A stretch of 11,774 nucleotides of DNA, taken from positions 1-11,774 of the forward strand of contig JBFMFE010000170.1 in the NCBI GenBank assembly GCA_040752295.1, read 5' to 3'. The stretch comes from JBFMFE01 sp040752295 (lineage in GTDB: Bacteria; UBP15; UBA6099; JBFMBQ01). The notes under the pieces are model-generated. The model was given only the letters and a program-made list of their open reading frames with translations. It was not told the origin of the DNA and did not search any database. The translations under genes and the position numbers were made by a program. Shown piece by piece: positions 1 through 5,953 of the stretch (its first letter is position 1; every line of letters begins with the position of its first letter).

Positions 1-1
1 G

Positions 2-2050
2 GCTGTTTTTTCGAGGGCGCCGAGGGCTTATGGTTCCGATGACCGGGAATCGGCGGGTCACGCGGCGGAGCTGATCGTCGAGGCGGCGAAGAACGCGCGT
101 CTTTACGAGAAGACGGTCGAGGATTACCAGAACACGCTCGTGCTGCACCGGATCAGCCGGATCGTGAACTCGATGCTTGATCTCGGCGAGCTGCTGAACA
201 CGGCGTGCCGGACGTGCTGCGAGCACATTTCGGCGCGGGGGGCGGTTTTGCAGCTTCTGGACCCGAAGACACGGCGGCTCGAGGTGCACGGCAGTTACGG
301 CGTGGACGCGGAGGAGGTGGCGAGGGCGGTGCGGGAGGCTGAGCACGGGACAACGTGCCGGGTCCTCATGGAGGGAAAGCCGAGGGTGAAGGTTGAGCCG
401 GACGGCGAGCGGTGTCTGATAGACGCCGCGGTGCCGGATTGCGCGTCGCTGGTGTGCGCGCCCTTGATTTCGCGGGGCACGATCATCGGGACGCTCACGG
501 TTTTCGACCGTGTTTCGCCGTTCAGGCCGGAGCCGATACCGTTTGACGAGGGCGACGTGGGACTGATTTCAACGATCGGCAGCCACATTGCGATGGCGAT
601 CGAGAACGCGCGGCTTTTCGGCGAGACGACCGAGCTTGCCCGGGAGAATGAGATGCGTGCGAGGGAGATGTCGCTTCTTTTCGAGATAACGAACGTGATG
701 AGGAGTTTTCTGGATTTGGACGAGATGCTGTACATGATTCTGACGAGCGTTACGATGGGGCAGGGCTTCGGGTTCAACCGCGCGTTCCTTTTCATGATGG
801 ACGATGACGACAGGGAGCTTTCCGGGAAGATCGCGGTGGGACCGCTTCGTCCCGAGGAGGCGAGCCAGTACTGGCTGGACCTTGGGATTGACGGCAAGCC
901 GCTCGCGGAAGTGATGAGGGATTACAGCCAGTACAACATGAGAGCGGGGTTTGCGATTGACCGGATGATAAAGGAAGTGACGATTCCCGTGAGGACGGAC
1001 GCGGGGATACTCGCGAGGACGGTGAGAGAGAAGCGGGTGTTCAACGTGAGCGGGTACGCGGCGCCGGAGGGGAGCGCGGAGTTTTTTTTGCGCGACGCCC
1101 GGGTGACGTCGTTCGCGGTGGTTCCCCTGACGGCGAAGGAACGGGTGGCGGGCGTGATGGTGGTGGACAATCTCGTGACGCGGAAGCCGATCACGGACGA
1201 CGACCTCACGTTTTTATTGCTTTTTGCCAACCAGGCGGCGTCGGCGATCGAGATGGCGAAGGTGTACACGAACCTCGAGCTGACGAACAAGCGCCTGATG
1301 GACGCGAGGGACATGCTCGTGCGGCAGAAGACGCTCGCGACGCTCGGCGAGTTCTCCGCCGGCATCGCGCACGAGCTTCGCAATCCGCTCGTTTCCATCG
1401 GCGGGTTCTCGAAGCGCCTGCTGAAGCTGCTTCCCGATAATTCGCGTGAGGCGAACTACGCGAAGATAATCGCCACGGAGGTGGAGGGGCTGGAAAAGAT
1501 TTTAGGGCAGATTCTCGAATTCGTCGCCGGCGCGCGCGTCGAGCGCAGGAAGACGGACGCCGAGTTCGTCATCAACCAGGTGCTTGCGCTGATGAGAAAG
1601 GACATAAGCGGCGAGAGGGTCGCCGTGAAGACCACCTTCGATGAGAGGGCGCGTTTTCTTCTCGTTGACGAGATGCAGTTTCGCCAGCTTTTCATCAATC
1701 TCATAAAGAACGCCGTCGAGGCGATGAAGGGGAGGGGCGGCACGCTCGGGATCAGTTCGGCGCTGATCGAGGATGAAGAGGGGGGGGTGGGGTTCGAGGT
1801 CAGCGACACCGGGGACGGCATTTCCCCGGAGGACATCGGGAGGATATTCGATCCGTTTTTCACGCGGAAGCCGGCGGGGACGGGGCTGGGGCTTCCGATA
1901 TGCTCCAGGATAGTGGAGACGAACCACGGGGGCAGGATTTTCGTGGACAGCAAGAAGGGGCACGGCACGTCGGTCTTACTGTGGTTTCCGTGGTCTGCGA
2001 TCGTGAGGGAGGCGGAACCCGGCGGCGGTCGGGAGCAGGGGGGGCGGTGA
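2..2050 (+). CDS. Multi-GAF sensor histidine kinase, 5'-truncated by window edge
   Basis: This is a cytosolic two-component sensor kinase that should autophosphorylate a histidine and pass the phosphate to a response regulator. The frame is open to the first base triplet (position 2), so the start lies outside the window; the GTG at 140 is internal. Counting from position 2, residues about 18-46 read as the C-terminal helix of an earlier GAF domain (ELIVEAAKNARLYE). A second GAF domain spans about 55-205 and a third about 223-425, each ending in a similar helix (AMAIENARLF, SAIEMAKVY). A dimerisation H-box follows (AHELRNPL, His457), then an N-box (NLIKNAVEAM, Asn570), a G1 box (DTGDG, from Asp602), an F-box (FDPFFTRK) and a G2 box (GTGLGLPI). 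All catalytic boxes look intact. No membrane segment, PAS or receiver domain is visible. The third GAF resembles the GFNRAFLF type common in NtrB-like kinases. No response regulator gene is next to it, so its partner and ligand are unknown. Confidence 0.93.
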   Translation, partial: AVFSRAPRAYGSDDRESAGHAAELIVEAAKNARLYEKTVEDYQNTLVLHRISRIVNSMLDLGELLNTACRTCCEHISARGAVLQLLDPKTRRLEVHGSYGVDAEEVARAVREAEHGTTCRVLMEGKPRVKVEPDGERCLIDAAVPDCASLVCAPLISRGTIIGTLTVFDRVSPFRPEPIPFDEGDVGLISTIGSHIAMAIENARLFGETTELARENEMRAREMSLLFEITNVMRSFLDLDEMLYMILTSVTMGQGFGFNRAFLFMMDDDDRELSGKIAVGPLRPEEASQYWLDLGIDGKPLAEVMRDYSQYNMRAGFAIDRMIKEVTIPVRTDAGILARTVREKRVFNVSGYAAPEGSAEFFLRDARVTSFAVVPLTAKERVAGVMVVDNLVTRKPITDDDLTFLLLFANQAASAIEMAKVYTNLELTNKRLMDARDMLVRQKTLATLGEFSAGIAHELRNPLVSIGGFSKRLLKLLPDNSREANYAKIIATEVEGLEKILGQILEFVAGARVERRKTDAEFVINQVLALMRKDISGERVAVKTTFDERARFLLVDEMQFRQLFINLIKNAVEAMKGRGGTLGISSALIEDEEGGVGFEVSDTGDGISPEDIGRIFDPFFTRKPAGTGLGLPICSRIVETNHGGRIFVDSKKGHGTSVLLWFPWSAIVREAEPGGGREQGGR

Positions 2051-2170
2051 GGGGGTGCGGGGCGGGTTTGCGGTATCGTCGCGCCGTGGATTTTGCCGCC
2101 CGGGCGTAAGGAAGCGCGGAGGGGAGTCATTTATCGCCGGACCGTTCATGAGCCGGGGAGGGGTGAGGTA

Positions 2171-2938
2171 ATGTTCCGAACGTTGCGAAGTCGCGCCGGA
2201 GCGAGGACGGGGGCGTTGTTGGCGGCCGGAGTTGTGTCCGTCTGTGTTTTGCTCGGGTTCCGTCCGGGCGCCGCGCAGGAGGGTGGCGGCGCGGGCGAGG
2301 GGATTGCGGTGGATGTCGGACGGAAGGTGGTTTTGAGGAAAGACGCTCCGCTCGGCGTGTTTGTGTTCACGAGCCTGCGGTTCAAGCGCGGTGAGATGAG
2401 CAGGTATTTTTCCGAGGCGACGGGCGGATATTTTTCGAAGGAGCGCGAGACGCTTCTTCGCGCCATGCGCGGGCTTCTTCATCTCAGTCTCGTGCATGAC
2501 TCTTCGCTTCAGACCATCGCGCCGGACAACTATGAGCGTTTGTTCCCCTCGATGGAGATCGAGGCGTACGACGCGTCACTGCGGGAAGAGCCGGAGAAGA
2601 AATTCGATACCGCCGCGCTGCGGAAGTACGCCGAACTTCTGAAGCTCGAGTATCTTCTCGTCGGGGACCTGCTCAGGATGGAGGAGTGGGAGATTCCCGG
2701 GGAGGACAGCCGCGGGTGCAGGGTGGAGATCGCTTATTTCGTATACGACGCGGGGCGCGGGGAGATGGTATTGAGGGAGAGGTTCGACGTTTCCGACGAG
2801 GTTCCCGATGCCGGTCCGCCGTCGGAATCGCTTCCGCCGAAGATGGACGAGAACGTGTTCATGTTCGGGCGGAGCGCGGCGGGATATTGCTTCCTGAAGT
2901 CGGGCGGGCAGCTGCTGGAGAAGATAGAGGCGGGCTGA
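2171..2938 (+). CDS. Exported protein of unknown function, possibly CsgG/FlgO-like fold
   Basis: This is a 255-residue protein. The ATG at 2171 is chosen because a strong Shine-Dalgarno stretch (GGGGAGGGGTGAGG) lies just upstream; the frame is open further back to 2093, but that part reads as non-coding. The N-terminus is Arg-rich, followed by a hydrophobic stretch (residues about 14-30) and a plausible cleavage site after GAA at about 35, so the protein is probably exported to the periplasm. There is no lipobox. The mature part has a helical region around residues 70-115. A segment near 147-170 (KYAELLKLEYLLVGDLL) is followed by a strand ending in YFVYDAGRGEMVLRERF. That order (a helix, then 'LLVGD', then 'vyDa..GeMv') resembles the core of CsgG/FlgO/TolB-N-type envelope proteins, but this is only a resemblance. 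It lies 120 bases after the kinase and has its own terminator, so it may share that transcript. I do not assign a function. Confidence 0.8.
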   Translation: MFRTLRSRAGARTGALLAAGVVSVCVLLGFRPGAAQEGGGAGEGIAVDVGRKVVLRKDAPLGVFVFTSLRFKRGEMSRYFSEATGGYFSKERETLLRAMRGLLHLSLVHDSSLQTIAPDNYERLFPSMEIEAYDASLREEPEKKFDTAALRKYAELLKLEYLLVGDLLRMEEWEIPGEDSRGCRVEIAYFVYDAGRGEMVLRERFDVSDEVPDAGPPSESLPPKMDENVFMFGRSAAGYCFLKSGGQLLEKIEAG

Positions 2939-2953
2939 ACCGCCGCGGGCGTT

Positions 2954-2995
2954 CGTGGACGGCGCTCCACGCAGTTTCCCCTTTTTCGATTTTAT
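2954..2995 (+). terminator. Rho-independent terminator after the exported-protein gene
   Basis: A perfect 6-bp stem, CGTGGA (2954-2959) and TCCACG (2966-2971), encloses a 6-base loop. It is followed by a T-rich tail (TTTCCCC, then TTTTTCGATTTTAT). It begins 16 bases after the stop codon of the + strand gene. The tail reaches the stop codon of the convergent lipoprotein gene. On the - strand there is no T-rich tail, so it should stop mainly + strand transcripts. Confidence 0.65.
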
Positions 2996-4812
2996 TGGAC
3001 GGTGATGTTGACCGTCGCGGTGTCGGAAAGTCCGCCGGAGTCGGTGGCGGTGAGCGTGATGGTGTGGGCGCCGGCGGAGAGGTTGGTCTTGGTGAAGTTT
3101 GTCCCTGTTCCGATGGGACCGTCCAGGCTGGAGGTCCACGCGAGAGACGAGCCTGTGAGTGCGGCGTCCTCAGCGTCGGTCGCGCCGCCGATGAAGAAGA
3201 CGACGGCGCCGGAGGTGAACGCCGCTCCGTCGGTCGGTGTCACGATGGCGGCGGTGGGGGCGGTGTTGGTCGTGGACTGTGTGATGGTTATGGTGACGGT
3301 GTCGGTGTCGGTGTTGGCGTCGGAGTCGGTGGCGGTGAGCGTGATGGTGTGGGCGCCGGCGGAGAGGTTGTTTTTGGTGAAGGCGGTCCCGGTTCCGATG
3401 GCGTCGTCGAGGCTCGACGTCCAGGCGAGCGAAGAGCCGGTGAGTGCGCCGTCCTCGACATCGGCGCCCGCGCCGGTGAATATGACGGTCGCTCCGGACG
3501 CGAACTCGGCGCCCGATGTCGGGGTGTATATCGTCGCGGTGGGGGGATTGTTGGTCGTGACTTCGGTGACGGTTATCGTGACGGAGTCGGCGCCGGAGAG
3601 ACCGCCGGAGTCGGTGGCGGTGAGCGTGATCGTGTGGGTTCCGGTGGAAAAATCGTTTTTGGAGAGGGCGCTGCCGGTTCCGATTGGACCGTCGAGGCTG
3701 GAGGTCCAGGCGAGTGAGGAGGAAGGGATGTTCACGTCTTCGGCGTCGGCGCCCGCGCCGGAGAGGTAGACGGTCTGCGACTGCGTGTATGAGCTGCCGG
3801 ATGTGGGGAGGATGATGGTGGCGGTGGGCGGCGTATTCGCGGCGGTGGACGCGGCGACGCCGACGGTGACGGCGTCGGCGCTCGAGACGCCCTGCGAGTC
3901 CGTGACGTTGAGGGTGACGGTGTGCGTTCCGATTGAGAGGTCGGACTTCTGAAAGAATGTGCCGGTTCCGATTGGACCGTCTATGCTGGAGCTCCAGGCG
4001 AGGGAGGCGCCGGAGAGGGTGCCGTCTTCGCCGTCCGCGCCCGTGCCGGAGAAGGTGATGCTGGCGCCGGCGGTGAAGGTCGAGCCGTCGGCGGGTGTGA
4101 TGATTGCGGCGTAGGGGGGGTTGTTGCCGGTGGTGGAGGTGAGGGAGAAGGTGAGCGTGGTTGTCTGGCTCGGCGTGATTGTGGCTTGTTGAGCGGGCGG
4201 CGTTTCATAGCCTGTTGCCTCGACGTGAACGGAGTAGGTCGCGCCCGAGGCGGCGCCGTATATGTCGTCGAACGTCGCCGCGGGTGAGGTGGTTTTTCCG
4301 GTGTTGTTTCCGTTAATGAAGACGGTGGCGGTGACGGGGACGGAGTAGGTTGAGGAGGCGACGGCGGTGACGACGAGCGTGCCCGATCCGCCGGAGGCGG
4401 GTTTCATTGTGAGCTGGTCGTCGGTTTTGACGTTGTTGAGCGTGGTCGTGGCGTCTTTGTTTACCGGGACGCCGGTTATGATGAGGGTTTCGAGGTTTGC
4501 GTGTGTTACGGTGACGGTGTGGTTGGCGCCGGCGGGTATGCCGGTGATGGAGAAGTAGCCGTTGTCGTCGGTGTGGTCTTTTTCGCCGGTGTCCACGGTT
4601 ACGAGGGCGTTCGGAACGGGTTCTTTGCCTGTGGGCGGCTCGGCATCGGCGGAGCGGAGGAGCGTTTCGTTGTACTTGTTGACGTAGATGAATCCGTTCA
4701 GGTTTCCCGTGTCGCCGGTGTAGGGGATGGTGGCGCTTTTGCCGCCGCAGCCCGCGAGCGCCGCGAGCGCGAGAACCGCCGTCCATGCGATGATAATCCT
4801 GTCAGGTCTCAT
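2992..4812 (-). CDS. Surface/periplasmic lipoprotein with four tandem Ig-like repeats
   Basis: This 606-residue protein starts at the ATG complementary to 4810-4812, with a modest upstream GGGGAAA as ribosome site. It begins with a lipoprotein signal: basic MRPDR, a hydrophobic run, and lipobox LAGC with Cys22. Gly at +2 means no inner-membrane retention signal. Residues about 37-136 look like a carboxypeptidase-regulatory-like beta-sandwich (VPNALVTVDTG, DDNGYFSITGIPAG). Residues about 144-225 look like a PEGA domain (ATVFINGNNTGKT, VHVEATGYE). Four Ig/PKD-like repeats follow: 230-325, 326-420, 421-515 and 516-606. Each opens with N(N/T)xP(P/Y)xAxI, has SLAWxSSxD and GTGxxxxK in the middle, and closes with GxHT(I/V)TLxxTDS. 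The protein ends with the last repeat and has no extra anchor. Such proteins usually have structural, adhesive or binding roles; no enzyme domain is visible. It is transcribed divergently from the glycosyltransferase gene and convergently with the exported-protein gene. Confidence 0.93.
   Translation of the reverse strand: MRPDRIIIAWTAVLALAALAGCGGKSATIPYTGDTGNLNGFIYVNKYNETLLRSADAEPPTGKEPVPNALVTVDTGEKDHTDDNGYFSITGIPAGANHTVTVTHANLETLIITGVPVNKDATTTLNNVKTDDQLTMKPASGGSGTLVVTAVASSTYSVPVTATVFINGNNTGKTTSPAATFDDIYGAASGATYSVHVEATGYETPPAQQATITPSQTTTLTFSLTSTTGNNPPYAAIITPADGSTFTAGASITFSGTGADGEDGTLSGASLAWSSSIDGPIGTGTFFQKSDLSIGTHTVTLNVTDSQGVSSADAVTVGVAASTAANTPPTATIILPTSGSSYTQSQTVYLSGAGADAEDVNIPSSSLAWTSSLDGPIGTGSALSKNDFSTGTHTITLTATDSGGLSGADSVTITVTEVTTNNPPTATIYTPTSGAEFASGATVIFTGAGADVEDGALTGSSLAWTSSLDDAIGTGTAFTKNNLSAGAHTITLTATDSDANTDTDTVTITITQSTTNTAPTAAIVTPTDGAAFTSGAVVFFIGGATDAEDAALTGSSLAWTSSLDGPIGTGTNFTKTNLSAGAHTITLTATDSGGLSDTATVNITVQ
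2995..4125 (-). repeat. Four tandem Ig-like repeat units, about 285 bp each
   Basis: The units occupy 3838-4125, 3553-3837, 3268-3552 and 2995-3267 in the order they are translated. The last three are spaced exactly 285 bp (95 codons) apart and the first is 288 bp. DNA identity between the last two is high: a 50-base stretch at 3036-3085 recurs unchanged at 3321-3370. The block GAGTCGGTGGCGGTGAGCGT also recurs at 3608-3627. The first-translated unit is the most diverged. Confidence 0.9.
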
Positions 4813-4900
4813 ATTGCATTTCCCCGGGTTGTCGAATTAGTATTCATTTCTAATGATAACACAGCCCGGCGGCGGGCGGAAGCTCGGGAAGCGTGAGCGG
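4813..4900. promoter_or_regulatory. Divergent intergenic region with A+T-rich island and inverted repeat
   Basis: These 88 bases separate the lipoprotein gene (-) from the glycosyltransferase gene (+) and contain an A+T-rich patch (4834-4861) in otherwise very G+C-rich DNA. The patch holds a perfect inverted repeat, ATTAG (4836-4840) and CTAAT (4850-4854), 9 bases apart, which could be an operator. For the lipoprotein, a - strand -10-like TATCAT (complement of 4853-4858) has a weak TTCCGC 17 bases upstream. No good + strand promoter is clear. The promoter calls are tentative. Confidence 0.4.
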
Positions 4901-5953
4901 ATGGGAAACCGGGGAGACGGCGTTACGGTCAGCATCGTGATACCTACGTGGAACGGGCGGGAGCTGCTGCGTGAATGTCTCGCGTCGCTCGCGGAGCAGG
5001 ATCGCGCCGCGGACGAGGTAATCGTCGTTGACAACGGTTCGGCGGATGGGACGGCGGAGATGGCGGGCGCCGATTTTCCGTGGGCGAAGGTGTTGAGACT
5101 CGAGAGGAACGAGGGTTTCGCGCGTGCGGTTAACCGGGGGATACGGATTGCGCGCGGTTCGCTTGTGGGGCTGGTGAACAACGACGCGGTGTGCGGGCGG
5201 GGGTGGGTGGCGGCGATGGCGGCGGCGGCGGAGGCGAATCCGTGGGCGGGTTTTTTCGCCTCCAAAGTGGTCTTTTACGACGATCCCGGCGTGGTGGATT
5301 CCGCGGGTGACGAGTACACCGGCTGGGGGATGGTTTTCAACCGCGGGCACGGCGAGCGGGACGCGGGTCAGTACGACGCGCCGGCGGAGGTGTTCGGCGC
5401 CTGCGCGGCGGCGGCGGTGTACCGGGCGGAGATGCTACGGGAGACGGGTCTGATGGACGAGAACTTTTTCGCCTACTACGAGGACGTGGACCTCAGTTTC
5501 CGCGCGCGGCTGCTGGGATACAGGTGCCTGTACGTTCCCGGGGCGGTCGTGAGGCACAGGTACGGAGGCGCGACGGGGGGAACGCCGAAGCTCGGGCGTG
5601 AGGAGGTTTACGTTCATCTCACGGCGCTGGCGCTCAAGAACATGCCCGCGGCGCTGTTCGTGAGGTATTTCGTTCCGGGGTTTTTTTTTCATGCGCTTGT
5701 GCTGATTCTCTTTGCGGCGGCGAGGCTAAGGGGCGGGGGGAGGCTGCCGAGGGCGCCTTTTTTACGCCTGATGAGGAACATGTTGAGGCAGCGGGGGGCG
5801 GTGCAGAGGGGGATGAGGGTTTCCCCGCGCGAACTGGAGGAGGCGTTTGCGAGGAGGGGTTTCGCGCGGTGGTTTTTCGGGGAGGCGCGTCAGGTCCGGC
5901 GGCGGCGGGCGCGCCGGGGGGGCGCGTCCGGAGGGCGGGGTGATGGGGCGTGA
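4901..5953 (+). CDS. GT2-family glycosyltransferase (rhamnosyltransferase-like)
   Basis: This predicted inverting GT-A glycosyltransferase has 350 residues and should move a sugar from a nucleotide donor to a growing glycan. The ATG at 4901 is preferred because it lies just before the first beta-strand. The ATG at 4853 would add 16 unconserved residues, has no ribosome site and sits inside the A+T-rich island. Visible family signatures are VSIVIPTWNG near the N-terminus, EVIVVDNGSADGT, the metal/nucleotide-binding LVNNDA (Asp95), and YYEDVDLSFRARLLGY (Glu194, Asp195, Asp197), followed by VPGAVVRH. This arrangement matches the WbbL-like rhamnosyltransferase branch of GT2, though the actual sugar cannot be read from sequence. 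A hydrophobic segment at about 257-280 suggests membrane association, and the C-terminus is very basic. The stop codon overlaps the start of the GH31 gene, so the two are probably co-translated. Confidence 0.9.
   Translation: MGNRGDGVTVSIVIPTWNGRELLRECLASLAEQDRAADEVIVVDNGSADGTAEMAGADFPWAKVLRLERNEGFARAVNRGIRIARGSLVGLVNNDAVCGRGWVAAMAAAAEANPWAGFFASKVVFYDDPGVVDSAGDEYTGWGMVFNRGHGERDAGQYDAPAEVFGACAAAAVYRAEMLRETGLMDENFFAYYEDVDLSFRARLLGYRCLYVPGAVVRHRYGGATGGTPKLGREEVYVHLTALALKNMPAALFVRYFVPGFFFHALVLILFAAARLRGGGRLPRAPFLRLMRNMLRQRGAVQRGMRVSPRELEEAFARRGFARWFFGEARQVRRRRARRGGASGGRGDGA

Noticed and set aside
2051..2170. Promoter between the kinase and the exported-protein gene
   Set aside because: Apart from the ribosome site, I see no -10/-35 pair in these 120 bases. 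The gene may be read from the kinase transcript.
3002..3769. A + strand frame with regular valine/serine-rich repeats
   Set aside because: Its periodicity mirrors the Ig-like repeats of the - strand lipoprotein, and it has no start context.
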